Assembly: GCF_037094685.1 (NCBI RefSeq)
Contig: NZ_CP146614.1
Location: 3,286,001 to 3,350,000, forward strand
Source: Massilia sp. METH4
GTDB lineage: Bacteria > Pseudomonadota > Gammaproteobacteria > Burkholderiales > Burkholderiaceae_D
Length of the DNA stretch: 64,000 nt
Reading direction: 5' to 3'
Made by a program: the position numbers and the translations under genes. This document shows, in pieces, positions 21,437-28,925 of this stretch (positions are counted from its first letter, which is position 1; the number at the start of each line of letters is the position of its first letter). The notes under the pieces were generated by a model. It had not been told where the DNA came from, did not search any database, and saw only the letters and a list, made by a program, of their open reading frames with translations.

Positions 21437-21597
21437 TGTCCTGAGCCAAAAAATCGTTGAATAAATCCGACGAGAATCGCCTCGATGCTGCGTTGAAAAT
21501 GCCCGGAAAGGCCCCCGCCTTGCCGGACTTTTCCGCCTTGCCTCGGGCCGATCTCGTCAAAGCTATTTGTCAAAGAATTTTCGCCTCAGGACACTAG
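21433..21597. mobile_element. MITE-like element with 13-bp terminal inverted repeats
   Basis: The 165-bp segment starts CTAGTGTCCTGAG (21433-21445) and ends with its exact reverse complement CTCAGGACACTAG (21585-21597). Inside, GACGAGAATCG near the left pairs with CGATCTCGTC near the right, and CCGCCTTGCC occurs twice, so it can fold extensively. It has no ORF. It sits between two convergent genes and supplies the TAG stop of both. A non-autonomous transposable element is the best reading; no transposase of matching ends is in the window. Confidence 0.8.
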
Positions 21598-22331
21598 GGA
21601 GTGCTCAGTTCCGCCACGAAGTCGTACATATCGCCGCGGAAGATCGAGCGGCAGAATTCCACTGCGCGGCCGTCGCGCAGGAAGCCCAGGCGTTCGACGG
21701 CCAGGCCCGCGTCGCCCTCGCGCGTTTGCAGCAGTTGCGCCTGTTCGGCATTGAGCAGCAGCGCGGACAGGCGCTGCAGCGCGCGTACCGGCCGGTGGCC
21801 GGTCCTCTCCAGTGCCTCGTACATCGAGACACCGACCGCGTCCAGCGAGGGCAGGGCGCCGGCCACGATGGTTGCGTATTCGAGGCACATCGGCACGTCG
21901 TCGGCGAAGCGGATGCGGTTGAAGCGATAGACTGGCGCGCCGGGCGAGAGCCGCAGGCGCAGCGCTTCCTCGGGCGTCACCGTGCCTTCCGAACGCTTCA
22001 GCCACACGCTGCGCGGCGTGCGGCCGCGCGCGCGGATGTCTTCCGAAAACGACGTGAGCTTGGCGAAGTTCTTTTCGATGCGGGTGTTGATGAAGTTGCC
22101 GGAACCGGGGCGGCGCACCAGCAAGCCTTCGTCCACCAGGCCATCGATGGCCTTGCGCACCGTGATGCGCGAGATCGCCAGGTCGGCCGCCAGCTGACGT
22201 TCCGCGGGCAACGCCTCCTCGGGGCCGAAGATGCGCCGGTCGATCGCTTCGCGCAGTGCCCTCTGCAATTGCTGGTACAGGGGCAAACTGGTCTGCCCCA
22301 TGTCACGCATGATTTCCGCCAGCGAGCTCAC
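21594..22331 (-). CDS. GntR/HutC-family transcriptional regulator (UTRA ligand domain), NagQ-like
   Basis: The 245-aa protein has an N-terminal winged helix (LYQQLQRALREAIDRRIFGP...LPAERQLAADLAISRITVRKAIDGL) followed by the UTRA effector domain (FAKLTSFSEDIRARGR... to the C-terminus). This is the architecture of NagR/NagQ, which senses GlcNAc or glucosamine phosphates. It is divergent from the TonB receptor gene across a 379-nt region with TGGTAT half-sites, its likely operator. A second regulator of the same build lies at 35399-36133. The TAG stop is within the MITE inverted repeat. Confidence 0.9.
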   Translation of the reverse strand: MSSLAEIMRDMGQTSLPLYQQLQRALREAIDRRIFGPEEALPAERQLAADLAISRITVRKAIDGLVDEGLLVRRPGSGNFINTRIEKNFAKLTSFSEDIRARGRTPRSVWLKRSEGTVTPEEALRLRLSPGAPVYRFNRIRFADDVPMCLEYATIVAGALPSLDAVGVSMYEALERTGHRPVRALQRLSALLLNAEQAQLLQTREGDAGLAVERLGFLRDGRAVEFCRSIFRGDMYDFVAELSTP

Positions 22332-22404
22332 GTCATTCTCTCCCTCGATGTACCGCTATCACCGGGCTGTGGACCCGGCCCGGGCGCGGTGCGCCAACGG
22401 CGGC

Positions 22405-22620
22405 GTCGATAATACCAAAAAAAGACCATACATAAAGCGGTCCGCATTGTTCTACCTCAAGCGCTAGGGGAGCTAGCGCTATCTCCCCGCTTTTCTCGCC
22501 AAAGTGGTATGTATTCCGAATACAACATTAGAAAAAAAGAAGGAAATTGGTAGTGTTGTGGTATTGGTTGGCGGTATATTGGCGCTCAATTGGTTTTGTA
22601 ATGGTAGGAGAAGCAGTCGC
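22405..22620. promoter_or_regulatory. Control region between gntR and the TonB receptor with TGGTAT half-sites
   Basis: AATACCA at 22411-22417 and TGGTAT-type half-sites at 22505-22510, 22559-22564 and 22572-22577 (CGGTAT) stand in this AT-richer stretch. The last two are 13 bp apart. The same half-site is repeated before nagK (37080-37226). I infer binding by the GntR/UTRA regulators. Confidence 0.5.
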
Positions 22621-22710
22621 GCGGCCGGCGGCGTACCGGCAGCCCGGCGGCACCAGGGATCAGTAAACGGACCGGCCCGGCACAGGCGGGCGAACATCAA
22701 GGGGGAGTAA

Positions 22711-25515
22711 ATGAAGCGCATCCACGCAGCACAACAAGACAAGCACCGCCCGGCTAACCGCCTGACGCCGGCGGCCGCCGCCGCGGCAATCCTCGTGCTC
22801 GGCATGGCCGCGCCGGCCATGGCGCAGCAGGCCGCCGGCCAGGCGGGCCAGGTGGACAACCCGCAGGCCGAACCGGAGCGGGTGATCGTCACCGGCATCC
22901 GCGCCGCGCTGCAGCAGTCGCTGGCGGTCAAGCGCAACGCCGCTGCCAACGTCGAGGTGATCACCGCCGAAGACGTGGGCAAGATGCCGGACAAGAACGT
23001 GGCCGACTCGCTGCAGCGCCTGCCCGGCGTGAACATCAGCTCCTCGGCCGCCGGTTCCGGGGGCTTCGACGAGAACGACCGCGTCAGCCTGCGCGGCACG
23101 GCGCCCAGCCTGACGCAGACCACGATCAACGGCCATGCCGTGTCGTCGGGCGACTGGTTCATCCTCGACCAGGTGGGCGGTGCCGTGGGCCGCACCACGT
23201 CGTACTCGCTGCTGCCGTCGGAAATCGTCGGCCAGGTCATCGTGCGCAAGGCGCCGACGGCCGACATGATCGAAGGCGGCGCGGCCGGCTCGATCGACGT
23301 GATCACGCGCCGCCCGCTCGACTTCAAGGAGCCGCTCACGCTGGAAGGCTCCGTGCAGGCCGTGTACTCCACGCTGGCCGAGAAGACCGATCCGCAGTTC
23401 TCGGGCCTTGTGAACTGGAAGAACGCCACCAACACCTTCGGCGTGATGATCCAGGGCTTCTCGGAAAAACGCAGCCTGCGCCGCGACGGCCAGGAGCTGC
23501 TGCAATACACGCAGATCGGCGCGAATAGCGCGCTGGCGCAGGCGCGGCCCGACCTCGCCAATGTGTGGTACCCGCGGCTGATCGGCTCTTCGCTGTTCAC
23601 GCAGGAGCGCCACCGCAAGGGTGGCCTGGTCGCCGCGCAGCTGAAGCCGTCGCGCGACCTGTCGCTGGAAGCCACCTACTTCAATTCGAAGCTGGAAGCG
23701 TCGAACTACAACCGTAACTACATGACGGACATGAACGCCAACGGCACCATCGGCGGCAACGTGATCCCGGATGCGTACACGGTGAGGAACGGCACGCTGA
23801 CCTCGGTCAGCTACAGCAACAAGGGCACCGCCGCGGCGCCGCTGCGCTACGGCATCGTCGACGATATCGTGCGCGAGGGCGCGTATGCGAAATCGGAGTT
23901 CCTCGACCTGAACGGCAAATGGCGCGTCAACGAGAAGCTCACGCTGTCGGGCCTGATCGGCAAGACGAAGGGCACGGGCGCCACGCCGTCGCAGGGCGTG
24001 TACGAGGGCGACGTGAACAACTCGGGCGTGAGCTACCAGCTGAACGGGCTGGGCTCGCCGGCCACCGTCAAGTTCCCCAGCATCGACACGTCCGTCTTCA
24101 CGGGCACGGTGCTGGATTGGGTGTTCGGCTACAGCCCCGCCACCACGTCCGACGAGGAGACCTACGGCCAGATCGACGCCGCCTTCCGCCTCGACAACGA
24201 CACCTTCAGGGAAATCAAGTTCGGCCTGCGCGGCACGGATCACAAGCGCAGCAACTTCGCGATCTCGCAGGGCCCGAACTGGGCCAATACCGAACCGGGC
24301 ACCGCCAACACGAACCCGGCCTGGAACGGCAACACGTATCCTGGCGACTTCGGCAAGGACCTCGGCGGCGACTTCCCGAAAAACGTGTGGGAACTCGATC
24401 CGGCCATTCTGCAGGCCTGGGGCAACGAGCACTCGAACCGCAGCCCCGAGCGCATCTACTATCCCGACATGTTCAACCTGACGGAGAAAACCAAGGCCGC
24501 CTACGTCGCCACCGAAATGGAAGGCGAGGGCTGGAGCGGCAACGTGGGCGTGCGCGTGGTGCGCACCGAGGGCGAATCGAACGGCTACCAGATCCTGCCC
24601 AACCAGCTGCCGGGCGGAAACCTGCCGGCTTTCCCGTGGGGCGGCTTCGTGCAGCAGACGCGCATCGAGAACAACCATACCGAGATCCTGCCCAGCCTGA
24701 ACCTGCGCTTCGACCTGCGCAGCGACCTGGTGGCGCGTTTCGGCGCCTCGCGCACGATGACGCGGCCGGACTTCGGCGCACTGGGCGGCACCGTGTCGCT
24801 GACGGATGAAACCCATACCGGCAACGGCGGCAACGCGGCCCTGAAACCCACGCTGTCGAACAACCTCGATGCCACCTTGCAGTGGTACTTCGCACCGCGC
24901 GCGTTGGCGTCGGTGGGCGTGTTCTACATGGACCTGCACAACTACGTGGGCTACGGCACCAGCACCGGCACGTTCATCGACAGCCGCGCCTCGCAACAGT
25001 CCGGCCAGCCCGTGTTCGCGACCTACACGATCACGTCCCCGGTCAATGTGGACGCGAGCGTGAAGGGCATCGAGCTGGCGCTGCAGATGCCGCTGGGTGC
25101 CGGCTTCGGCGTGGATGGCAACGTCACGCTGTCGGACTCGAAGCAGGAGTTCGGCAGCTGCCCGGCGACGCAGACCGTGACCTCGTCCGACCCCTGCGAC
25201 ATGCTGGGCGCCTCGAAGACGACGGCCAACATCGGCGCCTACTTCGAGAACGAGCGGTTCAACTTCCGCATCGGCTACGCCTGGCGCTCGGCCTACCTGG
25301 CCGCGCAGGACCGCGGCACGCCCCTGTACCAGGACGACACCGGTCAGCTGTCGGCCTCGCTGAACTGGAACATCACGAAGAACATCACGCTGACGATGAG
25401 CGGCCAGAACCTGAACGAGCCGATCCTGAAGAACTACGTGTACAACAAGGACCAGCCCGCCCGCTTCTATGCCAACGGCGCCCAGTACTACGCCGGCCTG
25501 CGCTTCAAGTACTGA
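22711..25515 (+). CDS. TonB-dependent receptor (TonB-Xanth-Caul type), probable chito-oligosaccharide/GlcNAc receptor
   Basis: This outer-membrane transporter uses TonB energy to import a ligand. The 934-aa product has a signal peptide (cleavage near PAMAQQ) and a TonB-box-like ERVIVTG. A plug domain follows (NVEVITAEDVGKMPDKNVADSLQRLPGVNI, RGTAPSLTQTTINGH), then a long beta-barrel ending in GLRFKY with the C-terminal aromatic. The plug pattern is that of receptors for plant or chitin oligosaccharides in Xanthomonas and Caulobacter. The divergent NagQ-like regulator and downstream GH18-like gene support GlcNAc polymers as ligand. The start ATG follows AAGGGGGAGTAA. Confidence 0.93.
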   Translation: MKRIHAAQQDKHRPANRLTPAAAAAAILVLGMAAPAMAQQAAGQAGQVDNPQAEPERVIVTGIRAALQQSLAVKRNAAANVEVITAEDVGKMPDKNVADSLQRLPGVNISSSAAGSGGFDENDRVSLRGTAPSLTQTTINGHAVSSGDWFILDQVGGAVGRTTSYSLLPSEIVGQVIVRKAPTADMIEGGAAGSIDVITRRPLDFKEPLTLEGSVQAVYSTLAEKTDPQFSGLVNWKNATNTFGVMIQGFSEKRSLRRDGQELLQYTQIGANSALAQARPDLANVWYPRLIGSSLFTQERHRKGGLVAAQLKPSRDLSLEATYFNSKLEASNYNRNYMTDMNANGTIGGNVIPDAYTVRNGTLTSVSYSNKGTAAAPLRYGIVDDIVREGAYAKSEFLDLNGKWRVNEKLTLSGLIGKTKGTGATPSQGVYEGDVNNSGVSYQLNGLGSPATVKFPSIDTSVFTGTVLDWVFGYSPATTSDEETYGQIDAAFRLDNDTFREIKFGLRGTDHKRSNFAISQGPNWANTEPGTANTNPAWNGNTYPGDFGKDLGGDFPKNVWELDPAILQAWGNEHSNRSPERIYYPDMFNLTEKTKAAYVATEMEGEGWSGNVGVRVVRTEGESNGYQILPNQLPGGNLPAFPWGGFVQQTRIENNHTEILPSLNLRFDLRSDLVARFGASRTMTRPDFGALGGTVSLTDETHTGNGGNAALKPTLSNNLDATLQWYFAPRALASVGVFYMDLHNYVGYGTSTGTFIDSRASQQSGQPVFATYTITSPVNVDASVKGIELALQMPLGAGFGVDGNVTLSDSKQEFGSCPATQTVTSSDPCDMLGASKTTANIGAYFENERFNFRIGYAWRSAYLAAQDRGTPLYQDDTGQLSASLNWNITKNITLTMSGQNLNEPILKNYVYNKDQPARFYANGAQYYAGLRFKY

Positions 25516-25521
25516 CCGACC

Positions 25522-25560
25522 GTTGTAAAAGATCGGGGACAGTCCCCGATTTTTTACAAC
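25522..25560. repeat. 39-bp palindrome with GGGGACAGTCCCC core
   Basis: GTTGTAAAA at the left pairs with TTTTACAAC at the right and the centre is ATCGGGGACAGTCCCCGAT, giving an almost perfect hairpin. It lies 6 nt after the TonB receptor stop and before the cupin-like gene, so it could attenuate transcription between them. The same core occurs at 4762-4806 and 45343-45383. Confidence 0.9.
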
Positions 25561-25584
25561 ACTGTTTTGGTGCAACACCGCGAT

Positions 25585-26406
25585 ATGGTTTTTTGCAGAG
25601 AAATCAAAGACTTGTCTGCCGATCACTGGCTTGCTGTACGAGCTGAGCAGCGGCCAGTGGTGTTGCGCGGACACGTCGGTCACTGGCCGGCCGTGGCGCA
25701 CGCGCGACAGTCGCCGGAGGCGCTGTGCCGCTACCTGCTGGGGTTCGAGCGCGGCGGGGTGGCGGACACGGTGCTGATGCCGCCGCAAGCGCAAGGCCGG
25801 CTGTTCTACTCGCCGGACATGAAGGGCTTCAACTTCGTGCGCAGCAAACGCACGGTGGCGGCGGTGATCGAGCAGGTGGCGCGCTATTCGCAGTTTCCGG
25901 TGGCGCCGGCGGTGGCCATGCAGAGTGCATTGCTGGCGGACGTGCTGCCAGGGTTTGCGGACGAAAACCGCGCGCCGGTCCTGGAGCCGTCGGTGGCGCC
26001 GCGCCTGTGGCTCGGCAACGAGGTCATCACGCCGGCGCATTTCGACGAATCGCACAACCTCGCCTGCGTCGTCAGCGGGCGGCGGCGCTTCACGCTGTTT
26101 CCGCCCGAGCAGGTGGCGAACCTGTGTCTCGGCCCGCTGGACTTCGCGCCCACGCCCACGCCGATCAGCCTCGTGTCGTTCCGCACGCCTGATTTCGCCC
26201 GCTTCCCGCGGTTCAGGGAAGCGCTGAAGCACGCCATCGTCGCCGAGCTCGAACCCGGCGACGCGCTGTACATTCCCTCGCTGTGGTGGCATCACGTCGA
26301 ATCGATCGGCGTGCTGAACACCATGGTCAACTACTGGTGGAGCGCGCCGGCGGCCGGCGGCCTGACAAAGGCCCAGGTGCTGGCTCAAGCCCTGGAGGCA
26401 AGATGA
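25585..26406 (+). CDS. Cupin-like/JmjC-fold protein (FIH-type Fe(II)/2-oxoglutarate dioxygenase)
   Basis: The 273-aa protein resembles the cupin_8 family of JmjC-type dioxygenases. It has the iron-binding HxD in ITPAHFDESHN and the distal His in YIPSLWWHHVESI. Family members are often found next to TonB receptors in saccharide-utilisation loci of Xanthomonas and Caulobacter, with unproven roles. Start choice is uncertain: ATG 25585 is preferred, with in-frame TTG 25567 and GTG 25570 lying next to the palindrome. Its TGA overlaps the ATG of the GH18-like gene by 4 bp, so the two are translationally coupled. Confidence 0.85.
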   Translation: MVFCREIKDLSADHWLAVRAEQRPVVLRGHVGHWPAVAHARQSPEALCRYLLGFERGGVADTVLMPPQAQGRLFYSPDMKGFNFVRSKRTVAAVIEQVARYSQFPVAPAVAMQSALLADVLPGFADENRAPVLEPSVAPRLWLGNEVITPAHFDESHNLACVVSGRRRFTLFPPEQVANLCLGPLDFAPTPTPISLVSFRTPDFARFPRFREALKHAIVAELEPGDALYIPSLWWHHVESIGVLNTMVNYWWSAPAAGGLTKAQVLAQALEAR

Positions 26407-27389
26407 AGAAGACCGCCACGATGATCGCGGCGACAGCCTTGCTGGCGCTGTGCGGACCGGCCGTGCTGGCCGCGCCGCGCGTCGTCGTCAGCCCCTACAA
26501 ATTCCTGCCGCTGAACCGCGCGCCTGACCATGCGATCGGCGCGCGCGACGCCAGGCCCTACGTTGCCGGCAAGCCGGCCGCCCTGACGTGGGCGTTCGCC
26601 ACAGGCGAATGCGGCAGCGAGGCCTGGCGCGAACAGACGGGCACCCAGGTGGCGCAAGCCAATGTGGCGGCGTTCGCGCAAGCGGGCGTCGACTACGTGA
26701 TCTCCACGGGCGGGCAGGGTGGCATGTTCACCTGCGCCACGGACGAAGGCATGGAACGCTTCATCGCCCGCTACGATTCGCCGCACCTGGCCGGCATCGA
26801 TTTCGATATCGAGGCCGGCCAGACGAAGGAGCAGATCGCCTCGCTGGTGCGGCGCGCCGCCAACGCGCAGAAGCGGCGCCCGCAATTGCGCTTCTCGTTC
26901 ACCGTCGCCACCCATGCCGCGTCGGACGGTAGCCGGCGCAGCTTGAACGCGCTGGGCGAGACGATCCTCGCGGCGGTGCGCGCCAGCACCTTGCGCGACT
27001 GGACGTTCAACCTGATGGTGATGGACTACGGCCCACCCGCCGCCGATGCCTGCGTGCTGCGCGGCGCCGCGTGCGACATGGGCAAGTCGGCCGTGCAGGC
27101 GGTGCGCAACGTGCACGAGAAATACGGCATTGCCCTGGCACAGATCGAGGTGACGCCGATGATCGGCGTGAACGACATGCCCTTGAACGACTTCACGCTG
27201 GACGATGCGCGCATGGTGGGCGCGGCGGTGAGGGAGATGGGACTGGCCGGGCTGCATTGGTGGTCGCTGGATCGGGACCGGCCGTGCAAGGTGGCCGTGA
27301 AGGGAGCGAGTGACCGGTGCAGCGGGATGGCGGGGGAGGAGGGGGCGTTCGAGCGGGCGTTCAGGGCTGGCCTTCGTGGCGAGCGCTGA
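26403..27389 (+). CDS. Secreted GH18-like protein (chitinase or endo-beta-N-acetylglucosaminidase fold)
   Basis: The 328-aa product has a signal peptide (cleavage near VLAAPR) and a GH18-type barrel. The catalytic motif region reads HLAGIDFDIEAG, matching the DxDxE end of DxxDxDxE; the first Asp is replaced by Ala, but the catalytic Glu is kept. LRFSFTVATHA, TFNLMVMDYGPP and GLHWWSLDRDRPC follow the strands of GH18 barrels. The 4-bp overlap with the upstream gene and the TonB receptor context support a role in chitin or chito-oligosaccharide breakdown. The last part (CKVAVKGASDRCSG) has two Cys that may pair. It ends 55 nt before the IS element's left repeat. Confidence 0.82.
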   Translation: MKKTATMIAATALLALCGPAVLAAPRVVVSPYKFLPLNRAPDHAIGARDARPYVAGKPAALTWAFATGECGSEAWREQTGTQVAQANVAAFAQAGVDYVISTGGQGGMFTCATDEGMERFIARYDSPHLAGIDFDIEAGQTKEQIASLVRRAANAQKRRPQLRFSFTVATHAASDGSRRSLNALGETILAAVRASTLRDWTFNLMVMDYGPPAADACVLRGAACDMGKSAVQAVRNVHEKYGIALAQIEVTPMIGVNDMPLNDFTLDDARMVGAAVREMGLAGLHWWSLDRDRPCKVAVKGASDRCSGMAGEEGAFERAFRAGLRGER

Positions 27390-27525
27390 GGGGCCTGCGC
27401 CGGCACGACAGGTTTGTGGCGAGCGCTGGGGAAAACCAATGGGATGGACGCCCCCACCCTGAGACGGCATCGATGTGCCAAAGTGGAGCTGTCGAAGTTT
27501 CACTTAACCAGAGAGGGGCGTCACC

Positions 27526-28551
27526 ATGAAGATTACGACATGCAGTATGGATCTGGCAAAGGAAGTTTTCCAATTCCATGGCGTTAATGCGAGCGGCAAG
27601 GTCGAGATGCGATGCCAGCTCCGGCGTGGCAAGGTGATGAGGTTTTTCTCTAACATGCCGCCGTGTCTAATTGGGATGGAGGCGTGTGGCAGCGCGCATT
27701 ACTGGGCACGGCAGTTGCAGAGCCTGGGCCACACGGTCAAGCTGATAGCTCCGCAGTTCGTCAAGCCATACGTGAAGACCAACAAGCACGATGCAGCCGA
27801 TGCCGAGGCAATCTGCGAGGCAGTGCAAAGGCCAAACATGCGCTTTGTGCCGATCAAGACTATTGAGCAGCAGGCGATTATCGCTGTTCACACGGCGCGT
27901 AGTGGGTTCGTCAAGCAGCGTACTGCTCAGGCCAACCAGATTCGCGGCCTGCTGGCGGAGTTTGGCCTCGTTGTCCCGAAGGGTTTGGCCGTGCTCAGGG
28001 AGCGAGTACCGGCACTGCTCGACGAAGCGAAGGATGAGTTGCCCGGCATTTTTCGCCAGACCATTCTGGAACTTCTCGATCACTTGAAGGTGCTGGATAG
28101 AAGAGTCAACGAATTCGAGCTGGAAATTCTGAAATGGCACCGCTCGAACCCGATGTCCAAACGGTTGGAGAAGATACCCGGCATAGGACCGATCACAGCC
28201 AGCGCTTTGGTCGCGGCGATCGGTAACGCGAGGAACTTCGCCAATGGCAGGCAACTCGCAGCGTGGATCGGCCTAGTACCCAAGCAGCATTCGACAGGCG
28301 GTCGCACAAATCTTCTGGGCATCAGCAAAAGGGGCGATACGTACCTGCGTACTTTGCTCATTCATGGAGCCCGAGCGGTGATCCAGCATGCAGTCAAAAA
28401 GGATCCAAGCAAGAGCGGCTGGCTTCACTCACTGCTTGGGCGACGGCACAAGAACGTTGCGGCAGTAGCATTGGCCAACAAGAATGCAAGGACTGTCTGG
28501 GCCCTATTGGCTCATGACAGAGAGTTCCGAGCCGATTACGCTGCCGCGTAA
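27526..28551 (+). CDS. IS110-family (IS1111 group) DEDD transposase
   Basis: The 341-aa recombinase has the N-terminal RuvC-like DEDD domain with Asp9 (SMDLAKEVF), Glu52 (GMEACGSAHYW) and Asp89/Asp92 (KHDAADAEAI). A helical middle follows, then the C-terminal transposase_20 (IS116/IS110/IS902) domain with IPGIGPITASALVAAIG and AAWIGLVPKQHSTGGRTNLL. The serine expected in the C-terminal domain is probably in this region. The gene looks complete, with no frameshift or internal stop, so the element may be active. The enzyme would act with a non-coding guide RNA from the element's right end. Base composition is slightly less GC-rich than the neighbours. Confidence 0.95.
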   Translation: MKITTCSMDLAKEVFQFHGVNASGKVEMRCQLRRGKVMRFFSNMPPCLIGMEACGSAHYWARQLQSLGHTVKLIAPQFVKPYVKTNKHDAADAEAICEAVQRPNMRFVPIKTIEQQAIIAVHTARSGFVKQRTAQANQIRGLLAEFGLVVPKGLAVLRERVPALLDEAKDELPGIFRQTILELLDHLKVLDRRVNEFELEILKWHRSNPMSKRLEKIPGIGPITASALVAAIGNARNFANGRQLAAWIGLVPKQHSTGGRTNLLGISKRGDTYLRTLLIHGARAVIQHAVKKDPSKSGWLHSLLGRRHKNVAAVALANKNARTVWALLAHDREFRADYAAA

Positions 28552-28830
28552 TCGGCTCGGCTGAGGGCCTTCGCGGAGGGTAGCGGACAGTTTTTTGGAA
28601 GCGGAGCAGTACATTCCACCGATTGCACAAGCGATCAAGAAGTGATGGCAAACCAGGTAAGACCGTGGTCGGCTTAGCCCGCGCGACACCAAGCACCTTG
28701 AGTGCGTTAAACCGAGGGGGCGTCGACCAGCAAATCCCATCAGGGACAGTGGCATCAGCCACATCAAAGTCCGAATGTACGGGTGCAATCTTTACCTACA
28801 AACCATCACGAAAAGAAAGCTTGGCATACC
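28552..28830 (+). ncRNA. Candidate bridge/seekRNA region in the IS right end
   Basis: This 279-nt stretch has no credible gene. In IS1111-group elements the guide RNA is encoded between the transposase stop and the right end (established for seekRNA/bridge RNA systems). Inside are CGACACC (28684-28690) and AAACCG (28709-28714), which match the flanks of the element. GGGGGCGTC (28716-28724) matches the right inverted repeat. The RNA's exact ends and fold cannot be read by eye. Confidence 0.5.
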
Positions 28831-28870
28831 GGGGGCGTCCATGTACGACACCTCGGCGGACGCAGGCATG

Positions 28871-28906
28871 AAAAAAGCGGGAAGGGCCGTCGGCCGTTCC
28901 CGCTTT
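28871..28906 (-). terminator. Terminator of the TPR gene
   Basis: AAAGCGGGAA at 28874-28883 pairs with TTCCCGCTTT at 28897-28906. On the minus strand the stem runs into a T tract (A residues from 28871), 20 nt past the TPR gene stop. Confidence 0.88.
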
Positions 28907-28925
28907 GTCGCTGGTGCAGCGTGGA

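Larger units (their letters stand above)
27438..28841 (+). mobile_element. IS110-superfamily element, IS1111-type
   Basis: Twelve-bp inverted repeats, ATGGACGCCCCC at 27444-27455 and GGGGGCGTCCAT at 28831-28842, bound a 1.4-kb element with one transposase gene and a long non-coding right end. Inverted repeats (absent in the IS110 subgroup) and a downstream rather than upstream non-coding stretch mark the IS1111 subgroup. The exact outer ends are inferred from flanks that resemble the dispersed palindrome: GGGGAAAACC on the left and TGTACGACACC on the right. No target duplication is seen, as usual for this family. Confidence 0.8.

Noticed and set aside
22660..26388. 1242-aa open frame on the minus strand
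   Set aside because: It runs antisense to the TonB receptor and cupin-like genes, is Arg/His/Ala-rich, and is a typical shadow of high-GC coding DNA.
28504..28788. 94-aa minus-strand frame in the right end of the IS
   Set aside because: No ribosome-binding site or similarity; the region is better read as the non-coding guide RNA part of the element.
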